A DNA stretch of 64,000 bases from Theropithecus gelada (taxonomy: Eukaryota; Chordata; Mammalia; Primates; Cercopithecidae). The notes beneath the pieces are model-generated. The model saw nothing but the letters and a program-made list of their open reading frames with translations. It searched no databases and had not been told where the DNA came from. Positions 1 to 11,200 of this stretch are shown piece after piece (position 1 is the stretch's first letter; every line of letters begins with the position of its first letter). A program made the translations under genes and the position numbers. The stretch spans positions 58,972,724-59,036,723 of the forward strand of contig NC_037670.1 in NCBI RefSeq assembly GCF_003255815.1, in the 5' to 3' direction.

Positions 1-1140
1 GGACATCAATAGAGAAATTCACAAACTAAAAGCTTATTCTTTGAAATGATTAATACAATTGGCAAATTTCTACCAAGAAAAATGTGGGAAGATAAAAATT
101 ACTAAAATCAGAAATTAAGTGAAGGGAGTTTTCATTACTACTCATCCAATGACATCAAAAAGTTAACAAAAACATTTTACACAAATTTGATAACAGATGA
201 AATGGATCAATCTTTTGAAAGACACCAACTAACCAAATTTTTGTAAGAAACAACAAATAATCACAAAAGGCTTATAACTATTAAAAAAATTTAAAGAAGA
301 AATAATACCAATTTTTTACACTTTCTTAGAGAATATAAAAAGCCCAGTACACATTTCCTAACTTATTCCATGAGGCTAGCATTATCCTAATAACAAATCC
401 CAAAAAGATATTATAAGAAAGGAAAAATTCCAGCCTCTATCTCTCATGAACTTGGATGTGAATATCCTTAACAAAATATTATCAAATCAAATGAAACAAT
501 GTATAAAATAATTATATATCACAACCACCTGGAATTTATTTCAGGAATGTTAGGCTGCATTAACTTTTAAAAATACTTACAATCCACAGGCTAAAGCAGA
601 AAAATCAAATAATGTCAACTGATACAGAATAAATATTTTACACAATCCAACAACCATTTATGATAAAACTCTCAGCACACTAGGAATAAAGGGGAACTTC
701 CTTAATTTCATTAAAAAAATAAAATAAAACCTAAATCTACCTTCTTACTTCATAAGGAAAACTGGATTATTTTCCTCTGAGATTGGGAAGCAAGGCAAAA
801 ATGTCCCCTCTTATCATTCATATTCAACATGGTACTGGAAAAATTAGCTAAAGACAAGAAAATAAATGCAATGTATGTATTTGAAAAAATGAGCATTTCT
901 TCGTTTTTGGATAATATAATTGTCTATTTAGAAAATCTCAATTAAACAACATCTGAAACAAAAAGTGATTTATCAACATCTAAATTGTAAGGTTAATATT
1001 CAAAGGCAATTGCTTTGCTTTATACCAGCAATGAAAAATTTGAATTTGAAATTAAAAACACAATACTGTTTACATTAGCATAAAAGAAAAAAAATCTTAA
1101 AAGACAGTTTTAACTGCACAAAGATTCATATAAACATCAT
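1..1140 (+). mobile_element. Old L1M fragment (ORF2 reverse-transcriptase region)
   Basis: This is a decayed piece of LINE-1 ORF2 that enters from the left edge. It shows the order found in L1 reverse transcriptase: the 'aaaatattatcaaatcaaat' stretch near 474-493 (compare 'aaaatactagcaaaccgaat'), the 'accacctggaatttatttca' stretch near 523-542, and a YADD-box remnant near 900-930. It ends where L1 sequence just past the RT domain should continue. There are many stops and indels and no open frame. The divergence suits a mammalian-wide (L1M) element; the subfamily is not resolved. Confidence 0.75.
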
Positions 1141-1199
1141 GTTAACCACAAAAGAAAAACCTGTAGTAGATGACAGAAACAGAAAAACGAATCAAACCA

Positions 1200-3125
1200 A
1201 ACTACCACAAAGCAATCATCAGATAACAAAAGAAGGCAGCAAGAGAGAAACAAAATAAATGCAAAACAGACAGAAGACAATTTTTTAAATGGCAATAGTA
1301 AGTTCTTATTTATCAATAATCACTTTAATATAAATAAATTAAATTTTCCAATAAAAATACATAAAGTGACTGAGTGGATTTAAAAATGGGCAAACAAAAA
1401 GCATGATTTTTGTGTACAAGAGACTCAAGACAAAAGGAAACACCTAGACTAAATGTGAAGAGATAGAAAATGATATATCATGCAAATGGTAACCAAAAGA
1501 GAAGAGAGAGCAGGAGTGGCTAAACTTACATGAGAAAAAAAATAAAATTTAAGTAAAAAACTATCTCTAGAGACTAAAAAGGACATTATGTAAGGATAAA
1601 AGTTCAAGTTAACAAGAAGATATAGCAGTTATAAATCTGTATGCCCCCAACATCAGACCACCTAAACATGTTAGAAATGTTTGACAGATCTGAATGGAGA
1701 AATTGATAATAATACAATAACAGTAAGAAACTGTAATATCCCAATTCAATGAAGGATAAAATATCCACCAGAAAATCAGTAAGTGGACAACTGACTTGAA
1801 CAACATTATAAACCAAATGAACCAAGCAGACATATACAAAAATGTCCAACCAACAGCAGCCAAATGCACATTCTTGTCTAGGGCACACAGAATATTATCC
1901 ATAATAGATTACATGTGAAAGTGAATATTAACAAATTTAAGAAGATTGAAATTATGTCAAGTATTTTCTCAGATCATAGTGCAATGAAGCTAGAGAGCAA
2001 TAACAGAAACAAAAAGGACAATTCACAAACACATAAAAATGAAATAACACGTTCTGGATAACAACTGGGTAAAAGAGGAAATTGAAAGAAAATTTAAAAA
2101 CACATCAATGCAAGCAAAAATGAAAATACAACCTACTAAAACTTATGAGATGTGGTAAAAACAGTACCAAGAGAAAAATTTATAGTGTTAAAGGACTGAA
2201 TTTAGAAAGAAGTAAGATGTCAATTAAACAACCTAATAAATCAAGGAAGAAGAAAAAGAACAAACTAAATCCAATGTTAGCAGAAGAAGGAAATAGTAAA
2301 CATCAGAGCATGAATATATAAAACAGGGATTAGAAAAATGGAGGAAATAAATTAATGAAGCTGAGTTATTTTTCTCAAAAAGATAAACAAATTGACAAAC
2401 CCCTAGCTAGACTAAGAAAAAAGAGAGAGAGTTTAAAATAAATACAATTATTAATGAAAGGAGAAACTTTACAGCAGATGATACAGAAATAAAAAGGATC
2501 ACAAGGACCTATTACGAACAATTATATGCCAACAAATCGAATAACCTAGAAGAAATTGATAAATACCTTGAAATATATAACTTTCCAAGAATGAATCAAG
2601 AAGAAACAAAAAGCCTGAATAAACCAACAACAAAAGAAGGAAGGAAGGAAGGAGAAGGGAAGGGAAGGGAAGGGGAGAAGGAAGAAAGAAGGAAGGAAGG
2701 AAGGAAAGAAGAAAGGAAGGAAGGGAAGGAGAGGAAGGGAGGAAGGGAAGAAAGAAGGGAGAAATGGAAGGAAGGGAGGGAGGGAAGAAAGAAGGAAGGA
2801 AGGAAGGAAAGAAGGAAGGAAGGAGGGAAGGAACAAACGAACAAATGAATGAACTATGGCCCAATATCCCTGATCAACATACATATAAAAACCCTCAATA
2901 AAATACTAGCAAATCATATTCAATAGCACATGAAAAGAATCATATGTCACGATCAAGTGAGATTCATCCTGTGATATAAAGATTGTTCAATGTATGCAAA
3001 CCAATTAATAAGATACACCACATTAACAGAATGAAAGTTAACCACATTATTCTCTCAATAGATGCAGAAAAAGCATGTGACAACTTTCAACATGCTTTTT
3101 TTATAAAAATTCTCAACAAATTAAG
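1200..3125 (+). mobile_element. Old L1M fragment, ORF2 endonuclease to RT, with internal microsatellite
   Basis: A second L1 starts near the ORF1/ORF2 boundary. The L1 endonuclease order is visible: 'tatgcccccaacatcagacc' near 1640-1659, a 'gacagatctgaatggag' stretch, and 'ttctcagatcatagtgcaat' near 1966-1985. It then runs through the linker to an RT remnant at 2850-3125. All frames are broken. The segment that should lie between 2637 and 2850, about 250 bp of early RT in intact L1, is replaced by a purine microsatellite. It is a separate element from the one at 1-1140, because its sequence restarts upstream of that one's content. Confidence 0.75.
2637..2833 (+). repeat. (GAAG)n/(GGAA)n purine microsatellite
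   Basis: About 197 bp of G and A only, in irregular GAAG, GGAA and GGGA units with no pyrimidine. It lies inside the L1M element at 1200-3125. Six frames yield Lys/Glu/Arg-rich or Ser/Pro/Phe/Leu-rich translations that are artefacts of the repeat. Confidence 0.95.
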
Positions 3126-3327
3126 TATATGTTACATGAAATAAGCCAGACACAGAAAGACATATACTGCATGATCTCAATTATATGTGGATTCTAAAAA
3201 AATGAAACTCATGGAAGCAGAAAGTGGATGGTAATTGCCAGGGGGTTATGTGAGAAAGAACTAGGGAGATGTTGATTAAAGGATACAAAATTTCAGGTAG
3301 ACAGGAGGAATATGTCCAAGAGATCTT
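3126..3327 (+). mobile_element. L1 3'-end fragment
   Basis: The sequence matches the end of L1 ORF2 and its 3' UTR: 'gaaataagccagacacagaa' at 3139-3158, 'catgatctcaattatatgtg' and 'gaactagggagatgttg'. It directly follows RT sequence of the preceding L1, so the two may be one element with a large internal deletion. Alternatively a second L1 3' end lies adjacent. Confidence 0.75.
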
Positions 3328-3554
3328 GGTGCTGTCCTCACAACAGTGAGTGAGTTTTCACAAGATCTGGTTGCTAAAAAGTGTGTGGTAACTCCCACTC
3401 CTCTTGCTCCTGCTCTCACAATGTGTTGTGCCTTTTCCCTCTTCACCTTCCACCATGATTGGAAGCTTCCTGACACCTCATCAGAAGCAGATGCTGGTGC
3501 TGCACTTCCTGTACAGCCTGCAGAACCATGAGACAATTAAACCTCCTTTCTTTT
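3328..3554 (+). mobile_element. MST/THE1-type MaLR LTR, left part
   Basis: An LTR of the ERVL-MaLR class. It reads 'gtgagtgagttttcacaaga' at 3346-3365, 'ccaccatgattggaagcttc' at 3451-3470 and 'ctgtacagcctgcagaacca' at 3510-3529, all typical of MST and THE1 LTRs. Its 5' end is truncated against the L1 3' end. The LTR is interrupted by another LTR and resumes at 4013. Confidence 0.85.
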
Positions 3555-4012
3555 TGTAAGAGTTAAAGAAAGAGGAAAGAAACACAAAAAGCGGCCCAAG
3601 AGTCAAAGACAGGTTTATTTTGGAGAATAAACCTGAGAGGGGCTTCTGGACGATTTTGGTCAGGAGCACTCTCTCTTAGACACTGAGGGTATTTATTGGA
3701 GAGAGAGCTTATTACAAGCTTGGAATGTTTCTGTGTAGGGGAGAAGTTTATGACGAGGTTGAAATGTTTCTGGTTGGAGGGGAGGTTTTTGGTGCTGACA
3801 TCTCTCTGGTCAGAGGGGAGATTATCTCGGGGTTGGCATGTCTCTGGTTGGGGAGGGGTTTGGAATGTTTCTGGTTGAAGATATCATTTGTGGTTTATGG
3901 TCATGCTGACCTTGGCCATTAGGCTGATGCCCTTTGGATTCAGGTAGTTTTTGATCAAGATGAACTTTAGAATAGTGGTGCTTGTCCAAGATGGCAATGC
4001 TCCTGCTCTGTC
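3555..4012 (-). mobile_element. Solo LTR nested in the MaLR LTR; family not resolved
   Basis: A 458-bp block separates two halves of one MaLR LTR. Read on the minus strand it begins 'tgacagagcaggagcattgc' and ends 'ctttaactcttaca', the TG...CA boundaries of an LTR. An AATAAA signal lies near the 3' end on that strand (plus-strand 'ggtttattttgg', about 3610-3622). The flanks 'ctttt' and 'cttat' may be a decayed short TSD. An internal reiteration of 'ggaatgtttctggttg'-like units lies at 3720-3880. This is an old endogenous retroviral LTR with no internal genes. It looks ERV1-like, but that assignment is a guess. Confidence 0.65.
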
Positions 4013-4074
4013 ACTTATAATTTATCCAATGTCAGGTATTTCTTTATAGCAACCCAAGAACAGTGTAATACAGT
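4013..4074 (+). mobile_element. MST/THE1-type MaLR LTR, right part
   Basis: The 3' end of the LTR begun at 3328: 'tcaggtatttctttatagca' at 4032-4051, then 'aagaacagtgtaatacagta'. Consensus order is continuous across the insertion. Confidence 0.85.
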
Positions 4075-6584
4075 ACCACATTCATGTAAGAATTTCATAA
4101 TAAGAAAAGCAATATATGTGAGGAGTGTGAGAACAACTGTCAACTCAGTTTTGCTGTAAATATAATTGTCTTCTAAAAAAGAAGTCTATTAATTAAAACA
4201 ATAAGTAGTGGGCAAATGTCAAATCAGTCTTAGAGTGAGAATTACAAAAAAAAAATAGAAAGAATTCTAAATTGTGCAATTAGGAGAACACCTAATTTTG
4301 AATTGTGCCACCTAATTGAACACCTAATTATGAACTCTGAATTGTGCCATTAGAAGATCATTGTAAGTACATTTTAGGGAAAATGATGGTTTAAAAGTCA
4401 GAAAGAAAATGAGCAGTCCAGTGGCAGCAGGCCTGTAGCACACAGTATACATTTTCAATGATAATATGGTGATCTTATTCATAATTTCCTTCTTCCCCAG
4501 TCTATTTATGAAACTAGACTGTAAACTTCCTGAAAGTAAGTGTTGTAATTTTTTGTGAAAGTCTCGAGTAGAGTGATCTATTCATGTCACGTATCAATAA
4601 ATACTTTCCAACCCATAAAAATCATTAATAAACAATCCCACCATTTGCCGTGGTGTTTGAAGGGACCAATATTCCTTCAAGCTCACTACTTTGAGGGGGT
4701 TTTTGAGCTTTCCATAAAATATTTTCATACATATATCAATTTTGTATTTTAAATTTGGTAGGACTGTCAGTAAAATGTATTCATATTACTGAAGCTGTCA
4801 GTTTGCCTATTTCTTTTTTTAGCTAGAATTGTTCAACTTTGAGAGAATGTGAAGATTCAGATCTCTATCTAAACAAGTTTAATTATATTTTGTTTAAAAA
4901 ATTTAGAAAACTTGTTTCAATTTTTTTTTCTAAATCAGTTTTAAACTGTAAAAACAAGAATCTATAAGTAAGCAAAAACATTTCCAATGAAAATCCTTTG
5001 TGTGGGCATGCATGGATGTCTATTAACAGACAGGCCCATTTAGCTCGGGCCTCTATGATAGTGCATCAACGCACAGGTCAGTCACCTGTTACATAATATA
5101 TGTACATATGTGCATGTATTTGTGTGTGTGTGTATTTGTCTGAATACATGTTAATATTTAGAGAGATACTATAAAATGACAGGCACTAACGCCATCCTTG
5201 CTAGCCCTATTGGTAGTATATATTCTTATTTAAAGTGATTATGATGATTAGAGAAATAATTAGATAGTATATACATCTGAGGGCTTCTGTGCCATATATG
5301 AATAAATCAATATTTGAGGCCTGGCATGAAATGAACATCCTGTGTGAATTCCTGGGAAAATTTAGTTTACACAGGCTCTACATCCTTGTTTGTCAAGTGG
5401 GAACAATTATTTTACCTACTTACGTGGCTAATGTGAGTATTATGTGTGACTGTGTACGAAGGAGTGAATACACAGCCTTACATATCAATACTTCAGTGAT
5501 ATAGTATTTTTTTTAATATAATGTTGTGAATATGTCTTTTTTGTTTCCCTGTACTCTCATCAAACAGGAGTAGGGTTGATAAGACAAAATTCTAGAGGGA
5601 ATGCACTTTTCGGCAATCAGCATAAAAAGTAACTCCTCAGAGATAATTCAGATATCCAAATATATTTCTTTTCTCTCCCCAAGTATTAGGAATAGAAAAA
5701 CAGAAATCCCAAACACTATGAAACCATGTGGCTAATGTCAGTTCTCACCAAACCATTTCAAATATAAGTCAGTGCATAAACAGCCACAAAGGAGAATTTA
5801 AGAAGTCTCAAACAAGATATTCTTTTCTGCTGTAATTCAGGGCAGCATTTACGATCATTAGTGCAGCAAGTCTATGATCTTGCTTAGTTCTTTGTCAAGG
5901 AATCATTAAAAGCATTGAAATTTCAAAGTATAAATGGTTCTATAACTTCCTAGTTCTTTGATCATATTTTTATCTTCTAATGTAGCATTTTAAAGCAAAA
6001 TTTAATAATGGTGAAAGCCAGCTGACACTAATTATGCTTTCTAAATCATGAGCAGTCTTCTAACTTACTTCAGTGTCAATCAGGAGCCCAACTTAAGAAC
6101 TGGTTTATATTACCTATTCATAGTAATCGTTGCACCCTCATGAAAAGACATTTTACTTTTGTATGCATACTTGTGTCACATAAATTTATGATAATGAAAA
6201 AGTAGGACAGATATTTTTAGAATTTTCACAATCCTTAGTAAAATCAGTACAGATAGTTTTTTGACAAGTACATATTATCCATGCTGATTACCCAGCTGTT
6301 TTAAAGCACTTTAATACTCTGTTAAGCTCGATAAATATGTAAAAAAGAGACTACCATGTTTTATCCTAATTTCAGAATTTTTATAGATCTTCTATTTTTA
6401 AAAAATCATTTCTGTAGAGGATTTAAATTGAAATATCCCCACATATTGTGGATAATTGGAAATTACGTCACTTATAGCATTTTAAAATAATCTGCATAAG
6501 ACTGATATCTTTAATACTTTAGATAGCAACTTAGGATCTGATTTTTTTAATTGACCAAAAATATATTTAGATCAACAATCTTAT
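4075..6584. other. 2.5 kb with no recognised gene or repeat
   Basis: AT-rich single-copy-looking sequence. A short (TG)n tract lies at about 5118-5136. A motif 'cctaattatgaactctgaat' near 4323 partly repeats text at 4290-4310 ('cctaattttgaattgtgcca'), a small local duplication. Open frames of 60-71 codons here show no family resemblance. Ancient repeats too decayed to see by eye may be present. Confidence 0.5.
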
Positions 6585-7895
6585 GCCAGGAGAAATGACA
6601 ATAGGGAGGAGTTATTGATATATAACTCAAAATCAATCATAGACCTAAACGTAACATGCAAAACTATAATACTTCCAGAAAAGAACACAAGGGAAAATCT
6701 ACCTGAGCCTGGGTTTGGCAGTGAATTTTTGGACAGTCCCAAAAGCACAATCCATGAAAAATAAAACATCAACATAGTGGATTCATCATAATTAAAAACT
6801 TCTGCTCTGTGAAAGACATTATTTAAAGAATGAAAGTAGAAGCCACAGACTGGGAGAATATATTTGCAAAATATGTATCTAAAAATTTTAAGAAGAAAAA
6901 CAAACAAACTCATGAAAAAGTGGGCAAAAGATCTTAACATACTCCTCACCAAAGAAAATCAAGATAAAACTAAGTATAGGATGAGATCCTCAACATCATA
7001 TGTCATTAGAAAATTGCACATCAAAGCACATCAAAATAAGTGAGATCTCACCACACACCTATTAGAATGGCTAAAAGCCCAAAGATTGACAACATCAAAT
7101 ACTGGCAAGGGTGTGGAGCAATGGGAACTCTCCTGCTCTGCAGACAGGAATGCAAAATGGTGCAACCACTAACGAAAACAGTTTGGCAGTTTCTGACAAA
7201 ATTCAACATGTTTTTACCATAAGATTAAGAACAACACTCACAGGTTTTTACCCAAATGAGTTAAAGATGTATGTCCATGCAAAAAACATGCATACAAATA
7301 TTTATAGTTGCTTTATTCATCATTACCAAAAAGGAAGCATCCAAGATGTCCAATAGGTGAATGGATAAGCAAACTGTGGTATATCCATGCAATAAGATAT
7401 TATTATTCAACAACAAAATAAGCTATCAAGCCATGAAAGACATGGAGGAACCTTAAATGCATGTTGCTATAGAAAGAAGCTAGTCTGAAAAAGTTACATA
7501 CTGTATGTTTCCAACTATAAGACACTCTGCAGAGGCAATTAAAGTTCGTCAGTGGTTGTCAGGGACTCTGGGGAGAGTAGGAAGGATGAATAGATGGAGC
7601 ACTGGGCTCCTTAGGGCAGTGAAACTATTCTGTACGATACTGTAATAGTCAATACATGCATTTGTCAAAATTCAAAGAACTTTACAACACAAAGAGTGAA
7701 TCTTCATATAGTTTAGAAATATATAAATATAAGGTCATCAATTTTTACAATGTGCTACACTAGTACAAAATGTTAATAACGGGATACTGTGGGGCAGAAA
7801 GAGGGTATGTGTGAACTCTCCATACATCCTGCTCAAATTATCTATAAACCCAAAACTGCTTTAAAAGTAAAATGTATAACTTTTTAAAAAAATTA
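6585..7895 (+). mobile_element. L1M 3' portion (ORF2 C-terminal region and 3' UTR)
   Basis: Recognised by the L1 order after the RT domain. 'gaagccacagactgggagaa' at 6841 matches the C-terminal region. 'cacacctattagaatggcta' at 7054 and 'ggtgtggagcaatgggaact' at 7110 match the cysteine-rich region. 'caataggtgaatggataagc' at 7352 follows, then 3' UTR-like 'agtggttgtcagggactctg'. It ends in an A-rich tail near 7885. All frames are closed. It belongs to an old L1M(C/E)-like group. Confidence 0.8.
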
Positions 7896-8899
7896 AAATG
7901 AAGAATTCAGGCCATGATGTGATTACTTAACTACCCGAAGTTTATGTAGCAAGTTGAAAGAAAACAACCTGTGTTCCTGTCTGTTCCATTAACCAATATT
8001 ACACAGCAAAGTGCCCAGGGCTAATTTTCGTATGCTAAGTCCAGAGAGTTCCATAGACCTTTGTCTTGCCGCTTGTCCTCAGTTGTTTCTGGTTCCTATC
8101 TCTCTCATCTTAGAATCAACACCACGTTGTACTTTTATAATCTACTCATAATTCTGAAGAGTGAATCCCTGTTTGATAACAAGCCAAGCATATCAATTCT
8201 TTAAACTATCGAATCCTGAGCTATCTTCACCAGTTTCCAGCGGACTAGAAACACTTCGCAAGGGATATATATGTGGGCTCACTCACTTGACAATATAATT
8301 TATTTGCCTGCTTCAATTCCTACATGTAGTTCCATGTATTGTTGGATCTAACATACTTGTTTCTATGTGTAACTCAACTATCTAGATTTCCAAGTTTCCT
8401 GAAAATGTGTAATGTATAAATGGTTAAAATTCATTCAATTTGATACATATTTCAGATGTAAACAATTTCCCCCATTTCTCTCTCTCTCACACACACATAC
8501 AGACACACCACATCTAATTGAGTTTTTCAAGGTAGTCAGTCAACACTTAATTGGGATTGTATTTATATAATTTTCTGAGAATTTATATTTCAGAATGATC
8601 AGTGGAATAATTCCTCATCTATTCATTTTGACTCATTTTTATTATTGTAGTTGGAAAGCCTTCTCTGTGGAGTTTATGTATCTTCTTGGTGAATAACTTC
8701 CTAGAAACATTACAATTCTATTGCCTGTTTAAAGGGTATCTTACATTTCTGAATTAAAATTACCAGTATACATGAGTTTTCATAGTTAAAGCAATGGAAA
8801 CATTTTTGATCTCGCTTATTAGTTCCTATTGCTGTCTGTTGTTTCTGTTGGCTTTTTCAGTTAGCTAGATCCTATGTTACCTAAAAATAAAGGTAGTCA
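7896..8899. other. 1 kb unassigned
   Basis: No gene or clear repeat is seen. A short pyrimidine/CA tract (ctctctctctcacacacac) lies at about 8478-8510. The right part (8590-8900) may be further antisense L1, but the match is too weak to call. Confidence 0.45.
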
Positions 8900-9795
8900 A
8901 TCTCTTTTCTTTCAGACTGTACACACTTATTTGTTTCTCCTTGTAAAACTTGCCAGGAATTGTGGCATTCAATTAAACAGATGAAATGATAGTGGATATT
9001 CTTGCATTTTTTCTTATTGTAAAGGAGATGTCTCAAATGGTTCCCTAATAAGCATACAATTATGGTTCTGTTATCTGCCTATCGATCTACCTATCAGCTA
9101 TCAATCTATAATCTGTCTTCCTATTTGTATCCTAAAAATTTCTGCAAAGCTGTGAAAGTTCTTTACCATTCCTAGTTTGTTGAAATATTTTATAATTGGA
9201 TGGCCGAATGATTTTTTTACCTGCATTGATAGAAAAAATTATATTTTCTTTATATTAATGTGATAAATTATATTTCTGATTTTAAAACATCTTGAAATTT
9301 CTGGGATAAACCTCAATTGATTATAATTGGTTGTATTTCATTTGTATTTAGTTAGCTAATATTTTATTTATGTGTTTTGTATCTATATTCGTGATTGTAA
9401 TGATAATTATATTTGTTGTCATTACCTCTCTTTAGGGTACACTAGATTAAAAAATGAAATTAGAAGTTATAGCTATTTTACATCTTGCATAAGACAAGAA
9501 TTAATTTTTTAATTGGTAAGGTTCACCTAGAAAATCATCAGGGCCTGGGAACTTAGGGGACATGGAGAGGTTGTTAATAATATTTTAATTTCTTTAATTA
9601 GTTTATTTAAATTCTATAGTTTTATGTCAAAGTTGACATTATATACGTTTATAAATCCTATTTTAAATATTTATTAACACTATTTTACCTAGGTTTTCAA
9701 ATTCATTAGCATTCCATTGTTGATAATATTTTCCTTGTCATTATTAATGCTCTTCTATGTCCATATTTTCTTTTTTAAATTCAGCTTGCATTTGT
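8900..9795 (-). mobile_element. Antisense L1M ORF2 fragment
   Basis: The plus strand shows the reverse complement of L1 RT sequence. 'tttctgggataaacctcaat' at 9298-9317 is the reverse complement of the RT 'GFIPG' area. 'tagaaaatcatcagggcctg' at 9528-9547 and 'ggatattcttgcattttttc' at 8995-9014 fit the flanking order. It is highly diverged, with no frame left. Confidence 0.7.
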
Positions 9796-9800
9796 GTGCA

Positions 9801-9903
9801 ACCTTCCTTCCTTCCTTCCTTCTTTCCTTCCTTCCTTCCTTCTTTCCATCCTTCCTTCCTTACTTACTTACTCCTTCCCTCCCTTTTTTCCCCTCCTTCC
9901 TGT
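9801..9903 (+). repeat. (TTCC)n microsatellite
   Basis: About 100 bp of pyrimidine-rich TTCC/TTTC units with a short 'cttacttacttactcc' interruption. It lies between the antisense L1 and the next sense L1. The polypurine strand is the minus strand, opposite to the tract at 2637. Confidence 0.95.
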
Positions 9904-9959
9904 TTTTTCTTCTTCTTTGTATTTATAATCAGTCTTGCTGGAGTTCTTTTTACTGCATT

Positions 9960-10071
9960 TCCACTGAAATAGCTAAAATGATTATATAATAGACTGACAG
10001 TACTAAATGCCAGTGAGTATGTGGAGCAACTCAAATCATATGCATTATTCCTGGGAAAGTAAAACAGCACA
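9960..10071 (+). mobile_element. L1M(E)-type 3' portion, left part
   Basis: Contains 'gccagtgagtatgtggagca' near 10009-10028 and 'cctgggaaagtaaaacagca', which match the start of the L1 C-terminal and 3' region. The match breaks at the LTR insertion and resumes at about 10581. Confidence 0.75.
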
Positions 10072-10580
10072 TATGGAGGCTACAGCAACTTCATTTTGGG
10101 TGCTAATTTGCCATACTAACTTCAGATCGACCCTAGTTCGGCTATAGTAACTCCATTTTGGATGCTAATTTGCCATACTAACTTCAGATTAACCCTAGTT
10201 CCAAACACCTGGAAGACTTCTACTTTATCCACTGTTCAGTGTAAGGGCACATAGTTATCACAAATCCTGCTCTTAAGCAAATTATAGGCTGTGTTGCGTA
10301 TAGCATTCTTTCACTTCCTTGAAGTCTCGACTTCAGTTGTCCTACCTATTTCTTCTGAAGCGTGTATACCCTTTCCCTAAGGTATATAAGCTCTGGGTCT
10401 TGGGGTGACAGTGTGAAGATCTAGCTACCTTGTAGCCACTCAAGACTACACTTCTGACCCTAAGTTCTCTAATGAACCATCTCTGCTGTCAAACTGGCTT
10501 TGTCTGCCTCGTTGTTTGATTTCTCTGCTCCTTCTGCATTTGGGGGTTGCTTTGCATATATAGCCCGTTCATGAAACAGC
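10072..10580 (+). mobile_element. Solo LTR with a 62-bp tandem duplication; family not resolved
   Basis: About 509 bp interrupts the L1M(E) element. It has the anatomy of an LTR. A direct tandem duplication in the U3-like part spans 10078-10139 and 10140-10201. A TATA-like 'ggtatataagctctgg' lies at 10381-10396. A pyrimidine-rich R/U5-like end contains 'gaaccatctctgctgtcaaa'. The flanks 'acagcacat' and 'acagcatat' look like a decayed TSD, though longer than a normal 4-6 bp ERV TSD, so the edges are approximate. No internal retroviral sequence is present. Confidence 0.6.
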
Positions 10581-11200
10581 ATATCTAGTTACTTAGAAAA
10601 CACTTAGCTGTTTCTTGAATAGCTAAACATGTACTTCAAATTCAATGCAGCCATTCTACTCCTAAAATTTACCTAACAGAAAGGACAACATTTACTCACA
10701 CAAATGTTCATACTAGCTTTACTTTTAGTAGTCTAAGACTGGAAACAACCCAAATGTCCATCAGCTGATAAATATATAAACATGACATGCTCTGTTTATA
10801 CAATGAAATACTACTTATTCATGAAAACCACAACTGCGCAGAATAAAAATAACCTATTAATACAAGCCACAATGCGGATAAGTCTCTAAGTCATTATGAT
10901 GAGTAACGAAGCCAAACAAAAATACATATTTACATAATTCTATTTACATAGAACTCTAGAAAATGCTACCAAATCTCTACTGGCAAAGAACAGATCACTG
11001 GTTGTCTGGGCTCAGTTAACTGGAATCATGGGCAGCAAAGGGGCATGAAATATTGTTTTGCATGATGGAAGTGCTCTGTCTTCCTTCTAACAGTAGATTA
11101 ATTCATGTATACATTTGTTAAAACTTGATAGTGCACTCTAAATGGATGTGGTTTTTAATGTGTAAATCACATTTCATTAAAACTGGTTTTAAAAATAAGT
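10581..11200 (+). mobile_element. L1M(E)-type 3' portion, right part
   Basis: L1 order resumes with 'ttcaatgcagccattctact', then 'ggaaacaacccaaatgtcca' at 10741-10760 and 'ttatacaatgaaatactact'. The typical 3' UTR-like phrase 'agatcactggttgtctgggc' lies at 10992. It ends near 11195 in 'cattaaaactggttttaaaa'. Confidence 0.8.

Noticed and set aside
2591..2848. 85-codon Lys/Glu/Arg-rich plus-strand frame and Ser/Pro/Phe/Leu-rich minus-strand frames
   Set aside because: They are translations of the (GAAG)n microsatellite; every frame stays open because the repeat has no stop codons.
9717..9989. 90- and 71-codon Ser/Pro/Phe-rich frames
   Set aside because: Produced by the (TTCC)n microsatellite at 9801-9903.
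10078..10201. 62-bp direct repeats as a CRISPR array or satellite
   Set aside because: There are only two adjacent copies, no spacers, a eukaryotic context and a position inside an LTR.
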